Assembly (NCBI GenBank): GCA_964023205.1
Contig: OZ026844.1
Coordinates: forward strand, 11,580,790 to 11,644,789
DNA length: 64,000 bases
Direction: 5' to 3'
Source of the DNA: Lutraria lutraria
Lineage: Eukaryota; Mollusca; Bivalvia; Venerida; Mactridae
The notes under the pieces are model-generated. The model did not search any database, was not told the DNA's origin, and saw nothing but the letters and a program-made list of their open reading frames with translations. How positions within the stretch are numbered: position 1 is the stretch's first letter; every line of letters starts with the position of its first letter. This document shows, piece by piece, positions 36,617 to 47,525 of the stretch. A program made the translations under genes and the position numbers.

Positions 36617-37752
36617 CAGTGATCGGGAAAGGCATGCGCCATAGTCACATTAAAATTCAAAATGTCACATCGTCTTTTGCACCTGATGCGCCCATGTCAC
36701 ATTCCGATTTTTCAATATAATTTTCGTGTACGAAATAAAGCGAGTATGCAATACATACTGCTGCTCAGTGTCATCTGACGCTTAACGTTATTCTTTGCAT
36801 TTGCATGCAAGCGCCTACTGATATAGACGCTCTGCGTCGTCTGATGCTTAGCATGATTTCTGTTACCCCGGAAGCTTTACTCGCACATGCCTGCTGACAA
36901 CCGGCTTACGCTTGATTCTTCGCTCTAAACGGGAAACCAGTGCATAATTAACATTATTGGTTCCCCTTTTTTCGACGAAGTGACGGCGGGCATGTATCCG
37001 GGTCACAGAAATAAAAGAGAAACGGATGAATATGAGCCCTTCCCAGCGAATCAAATATAATGCTTCGTAAATTGACTTCTTTGGGATTATTCACCAACAT
37101 CGCTGCTTGGAAGTATTCTAATACTGGTTTCTACAGCGTTTTTATTGTTAGAGATGAAGTACGGAAAATTTGCATGAACATGCAAATGTCACACTCGGCC
37201 AACTAACGTTTTTATTGTGTTTAGACTTAGTTGTACTCATTTTAAAAGCGTGTCATGGCTATAACTGTGTATAAATTAGTAGCTACACAAATGGTGGTTA
37301 TTTTTACGCCCTAGTTGTGAAAATTGTTTAAAAAATGAACGAGTTGCAGGCTGTTTTCGTAGCAAGGCGTACTTTCGGTTTAGCGATGTTACCTTTCTAT
37401 GAAGTATCATTCAAAATTTCGACAAACTCGGAAACGAAGCCAATGTCATTTGGATATGTTGTATTGAGATGAGATTTTAGTTATGAAATATGTACCTGAG
37501 TTGAAATGCGATCTTATGGGATAATTGTGCAGAAAGCTGACTTCTGAATTGAAAGCCTGCTGAGTATATTTGCTTATATGCCATAAGTCACTGACTTATT
37601 TGTTACTCAGTTATCATCTGCCAATAACAATGCCTCTCAAAATATTAGTTTGTTATCTCATTAAATGTCACATTGGATTTCGAAAATGTCACATTGATTT
37701 TCCATCCGAAAGGGCCATTGTCCCATTAAGAAAATTTCTTTCCCGATCACTG
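36617..37752. mobile_element. Inverted-repeat element, CAGTGATCGGGAAAG ends, TAGTAT duplication
   Basis: 1136 bp with perfect 15-bp inverted ends (CAGTGATCGGGAAAG / CTTTCCCGATCACTG). TAGTAT lies directly on both sides (36611-36616, 37753-37758). Subterminal GTCACATT words occur near both ends. I recognise no transposase; probably non-autonomous. The superfamily is not assigned. Confidence 0.75.
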
Positions 37753-38345
37753 TAGTATACTGGAATATCTATAGGTTGTCCGGAACAAAAATCAATTTGT
37801 CCATTCATTTTAACTAACAAATTAACAGCAGTACTATTATGTAGTCTGATGTTGTCTAGATGTATAGTAGTCCTGAGTTCCAATCACATTTTGTCTGGAA
37901 ACAAATGTACACACACAATGGCATACCAGCATGTTGTTAGGTAGGAAATGAGATATTTACTCTTTCACAAAATTTATGAATGGTTACTTCAATTTCTTTG
38001 TCTCTTATACCTTTTGTATCTTGTTGTGTTACAATACTTAATATTTAAATATGAATGGAGATGTTTTTATGAACTAAACTGAACCCCATAAAAGATACAA
38101 TTTGTGTATTAAAAATGAGTTGTTTGGAAAAATAACGTTCAGTTGTTTATAAAAGACGTTTTCGGTACTTCGCTACATTTTTCACATAGACATATAGGAA
38201 AATTAAAACTGATTAATGAATTTTTTTAAAACTTTGCATGATTGTAGCTTATGATAACATAAACATTTTAAGTGAAAAAAAATTGGGGGTCACTGATCTC
38301 GTTTTTGAGTTATCTAGAATTATTTTCTTATTGCTTGATCAGCAT
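37753..38345. other. Unassigned AT-rich sequence before the arrays
   Basis: No gene, repeat ends or splice-site pair that I can support. Confidence 0.3.
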
Positions 38346-39030
38346 TATTTTTGTCGTTATCACTTCAAAAGGCAACCTGTCGGTAAAGGCCACAATGTCT
38401 CTCAAGGGTAGTCTTTGTAGACAGGTTTAACATTAAACGAACTGTAATAATATTTTGGTTTTGCATCTAGGTATACATCTGTATTGTAATATTTCTTGTA
38501 TTAACAATCTTAAATTGCTAGAAATTTCCTGGGTCTGGGAATTTATGCTCTTTGTATTAATTTCAGGTTTGTTTGTGGACTTTCTAAAGAGACGGGGATT
38601 TCTCCCATGATCGCCAATTGCACCATTAGAGACAACTTGCACGACTCGGATGTGAATTGTACACTGTTGGTTTCGAGTCGAAGATGATATCCAAACCTGA
38701 CCTAGCCTTAGCAACCCAGGTTGGCTTGGAAGTTTAGCGCACACAGAAGTAGACAGGGTTGAAGCAACACGTCAGGCTTTGACACAGTAGACGCATTTTC
38801 GCCTAGCCCTAACGGTAAGTTTGTGTTTTTCATTCTCACCATTTGTTTCTATTTATTGATAGTTGACTGACTCAGTTTACAGTCAAACCTGTGTTAGTGG
38901 CCATCTTCTATGATAGATCACCCTGTGAATAATGGCCAGTGGTTTAAAAGTCCTCATTGATTATTTAGAACAACATGACCTCTAAAGAAGGGCAACCTGT
39001 TGTTAATGGCCACAATGTCTTTCATCGTTA

Positions 39031-39310
39031 CAGTCTTCACGAAAAACTTTTTTAAGCACTGGACATTTGGGCCAGTGAAAATGCAAAATTTACTGGACCA
39101 AATTAACTTTCAGTGGACCAAGATGAGAATACACAAAATTTTATATAATTTGGCTATGTGACTGTCATATTTTTTAGAGTGATTCAAATATTTCATTTTT
39201 TGTCCTGAAAAATTTACTGGACCGTCGGACCACTGACCTTTTCAAATTTACTGGACCGATGGCTAATTTGGTGGACTCGGTCCAAGGACTGGTGCTAAAT
39301 TCGAAGACTG
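39031..39310. mobile_element. 280-bp inverted-repeat element with TCGTTA duplication
   Basis: Ends are CAGTCTTCACGAA and TTCGAAGACTG. TCGTTA directly flanks both sides (39025-39030, 39311-39316). The paralogous locus at 53357-53375 lacks the element, giving an empty site. The inside has repeated CTGGACC/GGACCA words. Confidence 0.7.
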
Positions 39311-39383
39311 TCGTTATGTAGATATGCTTGTGAAGTGATTTCATTTGTTCAGCATTGACAGGATAGTTTTTTGTTTATTTCAG

Positions 39384-39730
39384 CTGTTGGATGTGATGGC
39401 TTCAGATATCTGGGAATCAGTTCATTTTGCTAGCTAAAAATTAGACGGCTGACTGACAGACTGGAGTATAGCGATTTTTGGAGCATTTGTTTATTTTTGT
39501 ATTTGTCTGAACACTGGTGCATGTAGGATGATTATGTTATGTCCAGTAAGAACTCGAATAAAGGGTAAAGGCTACACGATGTCGGAAGCTGCCCGGGCAC
39601 CGGTATTTTTTTACTGGGGTGGTGTTTCTGCATCAGGCCTGCCTAGTTTTATTTTGGATTATATTTAACTGATAACATTTACCATACTGGCATAGCATTT
39701 TCTTCCTACAATAAGATAAATAAATGTGTC
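39384..39730 (+). pseudogene. Terminal-exon-like segment, copy 1
   Basis: Follows a good 3' splice site (GTTTATTTCAG). A short open frame reads MASDIWESVHFAS and ends at TAG/TAA-rich sequence. AATAAA at 39557 and a second one near 39716 follow. This is the layout of a last coding exon and 3' UTR. An almost identical copy is at 53432. The parent protein is not recognised. Confidence 0.4.
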
Positions 39731-40378
39731 TGATTATGCAGAAAATGATTGGAAACAAAATTTGTGATTTCTGCATAAATAATAAAAATTTAAATCAGTT
39801 TGCACAGTGTTATAATTTGAGATTATTGTAGAGTAGGTTGCTCTAGAGGTCAATGTACACCATGAGTTGGTTGGCATTGCTGTGCAAAATTTGTTCAGAT
39901 GCCACTCTGAATTGAGGAGTAGACATGGTTGAAGCAACATGTCAGGCTTCGACGCAGTCGACGCAGGTCCACCCAGCCTAAACTGTAAGTTTGTGTTTTG
40001 AATTTTAGCCATTTGTTTCTATTGATGAATCGTTGACTCAGTTTACAGTCAAACCTGTGTTAGTGGCCATCTTCGATTATAGGTCACCCTGTGAATAATG
40101 GCCAGTGTTTTAAATTCCTCATTGAGTATTTAGAACAAAATAACCTCCAATTAAAGCCCACCTGTCAGTAAAGGCCACAATAGGGCTGTCACAATATACT
40201 GGTACCCGGTGTATCATGGTATTTGCTAGAAAAAAATTGATCGCAATACAGCAATGGGGTACCGGTTTTTCGTTTGTATTTCTTTCATTTAAGACAGTGG
40301 ATGAATCCACAAGGTATTTTGATTATATGATCGTCTTTACCAACGCAGAAGCGAGTAAAATAATGTTAAAATGTGTAA

Positions 40379-42280
40379 GGCTTAAATAAAATTAAGATTG
40401 TTTGCCCTTTACCGACCGACCAGAAAAAATCTTTCCGACTCAAAATTTTTTATAGCAATGTCTTGTAGAACTTTATTTTTATACTAACTTGGAAAAATAT
40501 ACATGTATACACTGAGTGCTTTCGATGAACATTTAAAGTAGATATCATTTGAAGAAATGAAGCAAAACAATAATGTGTGTTAAGGCACTGATTACTTGTT
40601 TATGCAGTGTCCGACAAATTTTTTCCTGTTCTTGTTGCCCACTGGGCAACCTAAATTTTGAACTGGTTGCCTGGAACTTTTAGCTCAATTTTTTATCGCA
40701 CGCGATGTATTTCTGCATGTTTTGCAATTACACTGAAACTGAATAGCCAATCAAGTGACCTTTGATCTACTTGATGTGCATATAATACATGTACTTATTA
40801 ACATGTTTTGATTACCACTGTTCAAGTATTCTAATGACCAGCATATATATATATATGTATACAAATGTCTATAACCATGACTTGGCAAGTGTCAAGGCCA
40901 ACAGAAACATTAAATCAAGCAAACGTTTTTGTTCCTTTATTCATGTTTATAAGTATTTAAGACACATAACATTAAAACAATACAATCACATTTTAAGACA
41001 TACTATACATACTGTACAACAACACAATTTAATCTTAAAGTTCCAATTACACAAAAACAAGTCAATCAGTATACTCCATCGTTCCATGTCACTAACTAAA
41101 GTCACATTTTTCTTGAAAAAATATTGATGATATAAAAAATATACAGGTACTATAATTTGTTTTCAAACACACAAAACTGTTCTGCCTCTCGGTGAGCAGT
41201 GTTCTTCATCATCTGAATCGTCCACTGACACTGTAAGAGAAATTATTGTAGTAAGTAATTTGTAGAGTCTGTTTTGTATCTCTTTTATTATACGAAATCA
41301 GGTCACACAAGTCAAAATATTTTATTGACCTAAACATAAATACATGTACTGATATGTATTATAAAAAGTCACTCATCAAACATCTCGTGTATTTGCTATG
41401 GAAATTCGTCAAACAAAGATCGTCAGTGCGTTTGATCAACCTACCTGGCGTAGTATTTCATTCTTCCGCGCATGCCGCCAACAGAGATGACAAAAAAACA
41501 AAACGCTCATCAAATACAACGAATTTCTTTTTTAAGTTTTTCGCACATTAGCCACCATGTTGCTAATGACTCAGTTAAACGGTTCCCATTCTTGGAGTAA
41601 CAATTATATCGAAGCCGGTAAGCAGTAAGCACATGGCTCTAATAATAGAATTTTAGTCAATGACGTTACACGACGATAAAATCCGAGGATTTCGTATATT
41701 TTTCATAATAAGGCGGAGTTAAATCTACGATATTGTATAGAGTGAAGTACAGTGATTGACAGCTGTGGGCGGTCTTTAATGAACAGAAGCGTGTCAGTTT
41801 ATTATGTTGATTGGGATTAACAAACAGAGAGCCGTAGGCGATGTTTGATGATCCTTAGCGAAAAAACAATATAGCGTGTCGGTTTATGATGTTAATTGGG
41901 GTTATACTATATACAACTTAAGTATTGATCGAGCTGCTGATGTGCGCTATTTCCGGGCAATTGGTCCTTTGACTTTATGGTAGCCCGGCGGGCTGATCTG
42001 AAATATTTTTGGTTTCCCGACCGAAAATTCTAGTTGCCCGCGGGCACCGGGCAAAGGATTTGTCGGACACTGTTATGGTTGATTAAAGCACACAATAAAT
42101 GGTTGTATAATGGTAGCAGAATACATTAAATTAATATAGAATGCATCTAGATAGAAGTCTAATTTCATGCTAGGTAAAGGTCAAATGTAGAAATAAAATA
42201 GAATATTTTTCCCACCTACCGACCCTCTTCTAAAATTCAGGGTCGGTAAAGGGCAAACAAATATATTTTTAATTTAGGCC
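40379..42280. mobile_element. MITE, TTTGCCCTTTACCGACC family, copy 2 (interrupted)
   Basis: Same ends and inside as 35785-36203. It is split by the element at 40605-42072; the halves on each side are collinear with the uninterrupted copy. Confidence 0.75.
40605..42072. mobile_element. Inverted-repeat element, CAGTGTCCGACAAAT ends, TTATG duplication
   Basis: 1468 bp. Ends are CAGTGTCCGACAAAT and ATTTGTCGGACACTG. TTATG lies on both sides (40600-40604, 42073-42077), and the intact MITE copy at 35785 has a single TTTATGG at this place. The subterminal regions have GTTGCCCACTGGGCAAC and GTTGCCCGCGGGCACCGGGC. No transposase recognised. Confidence 0.8.
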
Positions 42281-42793
42281 TAAATGGTTGAATTTCCAGG
42301 TCCGCCATGTTGTTTTGTCAACATAATATTGTATGATACACTTAAAGATCGACAACTTGCCAGTCATATCTTTAATTGACCATGCTGATGTATGTTTGTT
42401 TGCACCTACCAACACCAATTTTAATTACCCCAAGCTGTGATTTGTAAAACAGATGACAATTATATCATACCATTCATAGTTCATAGACCGGGTCATATTT
42501 TCTGAAAATTTCTATGCACTTTACTGGATAATCACATCTGTTGATAGTATTAATTGAATATTTAATGCGTTATCATGTTGCATTAAGCATAATGACCAAC
42601 AAAATATAAAAGACTCGTTGATATTTAAGGACAATCGTTATATTTATATTTCAATGAAGTATACGAATTTCGGACAAAAATTTCGGATAGAGCAACACAT
42701 AATGCTTACACACGTTATCTAATATTAAGGTATTTAATGTTAACCTATTCTACTTTTTTTTTTTATCCTGGATACTTAATCATGTGGCACATA

Positions 42794-44252
42794 CCGTATT
42801 CCCCCGTTTAAACGCTCCCCCCCCACCCCAATAAACACCCCCACCCTTTTTTGCCAAAAAAGTCGTAAGGACTTTACAGCTTTAATTAAGACTTATGACG
42901 TAAAATCCGTTTTAATTAAAGATAAGACACAATTAAATCCACTTTGAATAATTGTATTAATCCAAATTATCACGTGAACAATAACTAAAAACTAGCGAAA
43001 CCGCGGGATAAACAATCTTAGTTCTATCACTTTCGTACAGTAATACAGTAGATCTATGGACCATTCGTGATGTTTATTAATTAGTTTTATTCGGCGATGT
43101 TTCTGCTTTATCCTTACGATACCTAAAGCGAAAGGAGGTTTTCTAAAAATGATTACTTAGGTCATCTGGTCGATCTAAAACTACAACGCACATTTTCATT
43201 AATCAACATAAACAAGCACTAACTGTGAAAAATAAGGGTAAAACCAAGTGCAATATATGCCTCGTGGCAATCTCATTTGTTAGAGGTGCGAAGTTGGCGA
43301 TGCGAATCGCAATCAGGATTAACAATCATATCAGACACGCGACTTCCACAATTGATTTTTGAATGACTTAACGCCATCGACAAAATGTCCGAGGACATAT
43401 ATAAACCAGTCTATTCAACTATTACGGAGGTTAAAATTGCAATTTATACATTTTCGCCACTCGTAAATGTTTGGAGCCACTTTGGTTGGACTTTCGCCAA
43501 GTGGCGATCGACAGCGTGGGCCCTGATTTGGTATTAATTAACAGAAATATTTCCATCCCTTTCAAAGTCAGTTACCGGTATAAAAATCCATCTGTAAAAA
43601 AGTTAATGTCCATTACTTTCATAGTGTTTGCCTATTTCTTTCGCAAATTTAACGACTTTACAGGGCCTTTTTTCCTTCAGAGGCCGAAGTTCCCAATTGA
43701 AAAAAGGATCTTTTTTCCCAGTTGTCATTCTCATTTGTCTAACCTGCTCCAAATTGGCCAAAAATCTCGCTTAAATTTCCAAAAATGAAAGGCTTAGGCC
43801 CCTTCCAAATTTCAGGAAAAAAGGCCCTGCTTTAACGTGTAAGATTTTTTACCCCTCAACTCCATGAAAGCTAAACTTAATTGACATGTACATAAAAACT
43901 CGATTACACATTGGCGAGATTACGTCAGAGGAGATTACGTCAGACGCGCGGTAAAGATAAAACGGTTACTCTGCAGCGACAGCATGTTATTGATTTTTGA
44001 CATGTAGTTTAACTAGTGCAACTGACTACAATATTTATCGTAGTAAAGCGCGCCGGGAATGACAGTTGATTAATATTGCATTAACACCGCGATAGTTTTT
44101 GATGGCAAGTGTTGCAAATTCATTCATTTGACCTCCGGAAAATCTTTGGATACGGTATTCCAGATTTTTTTTTTTGTAAAATAGGGTCACAATAAACGCC
44201 CCCCTTTTGGAAAATGCATCGCCTCCGGGGGCGTTTATTCGGGGGAATACAG
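42794..44252. mobile_element. TA-flanked element with GTATTCCCCCG ends (pogo/Tigger-like)
   Basis: 1459 bp. The left end is CCGTATTCCCCCGTTTAAAC and the right end GTTTATTCGGGGGAATACAG, with TA on both sides. The TA target suggests a Tc1-mariner/pogo relative. It has a 169-bp element inserted at 43661. Short frames inside give no recognised transposase. Confidence 0.7.
43661..43829. mobile_element. 169-bp inverted-repeat element, CAGGGCC ends
   Basis: Ends are CAGGGCCTTTTTTCC and GGAAAAAAGGCCCTG, exact complements over 15 bp. CTTTA is duplicated on both sides (43656-43660, 43830-43834). It is nested in the element at 42794. Confidence 0.8.
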
Positions 44253-44620
44253 TATTCATCAATTTCTTGATGAAATCTCCATTTGCCAGGACAACAGTGC
44301 TAGTCATGAAAATCATAATTCTGTTTATGTTGGATCATATTATTATTGGTCCATAAAAACATCTCTATTTGCATTTTAATAGTATTGTAGCTCAAAGAAA
44401 TTGAAATTACCACCTGTAAATTTTGTAACAAGATATTTATGATTTTATCTCCTTTCCTACCAAGCAACACAACTCACAAATGTCACTATCTGAATCAATA
44501 GGATAATAGCCTATAATTCTTCTCGATATAGTCTGTAAAATATCCTGATACGTATCGCGATACAGTAGCACTGTATCGGGATATATCGTGATACACTCTT
44601 AGCCTATCGTGACAGCCCTA

Positions 44621-45383
44621 GGCCACAATATATCTTTCTCAAGGGTGGTCTTTGTAGACAGGTTTAACTGTAAATGATGTGTAATAGTGTTTCAGATTTG
44701 CATCTAAGTGTCTGTATTGTAATATTTATTGTATTTACAATATTGTTTTGCTAGAAATTTCCTTGGTCTGGGAATTTATGCACTTTGTATTAATTTCAGG
44801 TTTTTGTTTGTGGGCTGTCTATAGAGGTGGAGTTTCTCCAGCGATCGCTTCCTGTGTTGTGTGATGATATCAGTTATGATACTTGCAACATAGGAGACAA
44901 CTTTGCCTGACTGAGATGTTCAGTGTGGACTGTTGGTTTCGGGTGGAAGAAGAGGTCCAAACCTGAGCTAGCCTTGGAAGTTTGGTGCCCACTGGAGTAG
45001 ACATGGTTGAAGCAACCGATGCAGATGTGCCCGGCCCAAATGGTAGGTTTGTGTTCTTGATTCTATCCATTTGTTTCTTTTAATAGTGGCAATCTTCGCT
45101 GTGAATTAAATGGCCAGTGTTTTAAAAATCCTTATTCATTACTTAGAACCAGATAACCTCTAAAGAAAGGCTACCTGTCAGTAAATGTCAAAGTATGTCT
45201 TTCTCAAGGATGGTCTTTGTAGACAGGTTCAACAGGATCTTTTAAAGCGGTTCGGATTTGCATCTTAAGTATCCATATTGTAATATTTTTTGTATTTTCA
45301 ATATTTCATCGCTAGAAATTTCCTGGGTCTGGGAAATTATGCGCTTTGTCTCATGAATTTCAGTGCTACTTAGGCCACAACTT
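44621..45383 (+). repeat. Type B unit continued after the hAT-type element
   Basis: Resumes the interrupted MITE, then a B cassette at 44800-45042 (TTAATTTCAG before, ATG|GTAGGT after), another MITE and the start of a further cassette at 45363. The Helentron-like element at 45384 cuts that cassette off. Confidence 0.7.
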
Positions 45384-46564
45384 TTTAGCTCACCTGATTC
45401 ATCAGGTGAGCTTTTAGGATCGGTGAATGTCCGTCGTCCGTCCACAATTAGTTTGTTTACACTCTAGCAACCGCAGCTCTTTACAAATCTTGATTAAACT
45501 TGCTCACAATGTATATGGCCACAATGTCTCGGCTATGTTCGATTATGGGCAAAATCTGATAATAACTTCTAGAGTTATGGGCCCTTGAATTACAAAATTT
45601 ACTGTATTCAGCTTGTTTACACTCTAGCGCCTTCATTTATTCACCAATCCTGATCATATTTTCAGTAAATGTGTATAACCAAGAGATCTTGGACAAGTTC
45701 GATTATGGGCAATATCGGACCAGAACTTCAAGAGTTATGGGCCCTTGACTTAGAAAATTTGCTATATTTGAGTTTGTTTACACTCTAGCGCATTCATTTA
45801 TTCACCAATCCTAATCGTATTTTCAGTAAATGTGTATAACCAAGAGATCTTGGACAAGTTTGATTATGGGCAATATCGGACCAGAACTTCAAGAGTTATG
45901 GGCCCTTGACTTTGAAAATTTGCTATATTTTAGCTTGTTTACACTCTAGCACCTACATTTATTCACCGATCCTAATAATATTTACAGTAAATGTGTATAA
46001 CCATAAGATCTTGGACAAGTTTAATTATGGACGGAATCGGACGCAAACTTCAAGAGTTATGGGCCCTTTATTTTGAAAATTTGCTATATTTTAGCTTGTT
46101 TACATACTAGCGCCTTCATTTATACACCGATCCTAAAAATACTTTCAGTAAATGAGTATAACCAAAAGATCTCAAACAAGTTTGATTATGGGCGGAATCG
46201 GACCAATCTTCAAGAGTTATGGGCCCTTGACTTAGAAAATTTGCTATGTTTTAGCTTGTTTACACTCAAGCGCCTTCATTTATTCACCGATCCTAATCAT
46301 ATATACAATGAATGTGTATGACCTTATGGTTTTGGACAAGTTAAGTTATGGGTGGAATCGGACCACAACTTCAAGAGTTATGGACCCTTGGATTAGAAAA
46401 TTTGCTACGTTTTAGCTTGTTTTACAGTATTATACCTTCATTGTTGGTTTTGATCTCAAAATCTACGTAAAAATGAGTTTTACGAGATGGAAACTATATT
46501 ACCTGGTCATTGATTATTGGCCTTTGTTCTCAGGTGAGCGATAAAGGGCCAATGTGGCCCTTTT
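45384..46564. mobile_element. Helentron-like (HINE/pearl-type) element with ~160-bp tandem core
   Basis: The head is TTTTTAGCTCACCTGA, part of a GCTCACCTGA/TCAGGTGAGC hairpin followed by a GTCC repeat. The core is about 5.5 tandem copies of a ~160-bp unit starting GTTTACACTCTAGCG and containing AAGAGTTATGGGCCCTT. The tail has an AAGGGCCAATGTGGCCCTT hairpin followed by TTG. This plan matches non-autonomous Helentrons and the pearl elements of bivalves. No coding sequence. Confidence 0.75.
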
Positions 46565-47525
46565 GTTTATTTATTGGTTTACATTTTTTTTTTGAAAAGT
46601 GACCACCAGTCGGTCAGGAAATAAAAATCCGTGTCCATGTTTAAATTTGTGCACAACAAACTACCGTATCCTATATATACTTGGTCATAAGTCTACTTGG
46701 CTAATAAAGTCAGGGGATACATATTAGAGTGGAAGAAAATGGCATTTAAGCTTGATCAGTAAATAAGCCAAGTGCATTAAATTATTGCCGAAATTTCATC
46801 GCTCCCGACGTACATGTGAATTTATCAAAGGGGGGTAACTTTTACAGACTGTAAGACTGTATTCATACTGATTCTGAAATTCCCTCAGGCGATGTTGATA
46901 TAAACAAGACCCCTACTCATCATTTTCCGGTTTAATTTTTTTAACCTACTGCAATTAGCAACAATTAAGTCACATGATAGAAAAGTTGAGGCGTAAGTTT
47001 CACCGGATACAGTACAAAGAAATTTGTTAACACACAAAAAAGTGTTGAACTTGCTAATCAGTGACCAACGAGAACAAAAGCCATCAGGAGGAAACAAACA
47101 TATGCATTTACTCACAGTATAAGTATTTTAGATCGTACCTTACTAAGTAATCCAGTAACAAATTATTCACACAAAAAATCCATAATTGTGTGAGCTATTA
47201 AAATTACCAAATATCTGTTCAAGTAAAATATTAACCAGAGAGCAAGATACCACATTTGATTGACAGTTTACATCATTCATGATGTCAGTTACATTGACTT
47301 TAAACCTAGTTAATTTCAGCAGCGCTAAAAATAGAAAATCAATACAGTATATTTCAACTCCCTGGCATTTGCACTAAGTTCACCCGGTTTGCATATAAAT
47401 ACATGCAGACTTTAATTATTGTGTTGAAGTGCTTTGTGGTAATATATTTTTTGGTTACTCGTATTTTTTTTTTAATTTTCGTCATAAAAAGAGGTTGTAA
47501 ACCGATTTATATAAAAGTTCTGGCC
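46565..47525. other. Unassigned spacer
   Basis: No gene recognised on either strand and no repeat ends that I can support. It separates the Helentron-like element from the first type A array. Confidence 0.3.

Larger units (their letters stand above)
38346..40180 (+). repeat. Type B exon-cassette repeat, left outlying units
   Basis: The first recognisable type B unit has an exon-like cassette at 38567-38814 (TTAATTTCAG before, ACG|GTAAGT after). A CAGTCAAACCTGTG MITE follows, interrupted by a 280-bp element at 39031. Next comes a terminal-exon-like segment (39384) rejoined at about 39940 to the 3' part of a B cassette and another MITE. The unit is cut at 40180 by the hAT-type element and resumes at 44621. 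Confidence 0.7.
40181..44620. mobile_element. hAT-type element, 4.4 kb, with nested insertions
   Basis: Ends are TAGGGCTGTCACAATA and TATCGTGACAGCCCTA. The 8-bp GGCCACAA lies directly outside both (40173-40180, 44621-44628). An 8-bp duplication with TAGGG-type ends fits hAT. The target is the MITE inside a type B unit, whose sequence continues on the right. Nearly all its length is further nested elements and no hAT transposase is recognisable, so the original was a small non-autonomous copy. Confidence 0.8.

Noticed and set aside
43471..43788. 105-residue frame inside the GTATTCCCCCG element
   Set aside because: No recognised transposase or other domain, and it runs into the nested CAGGGCC element.
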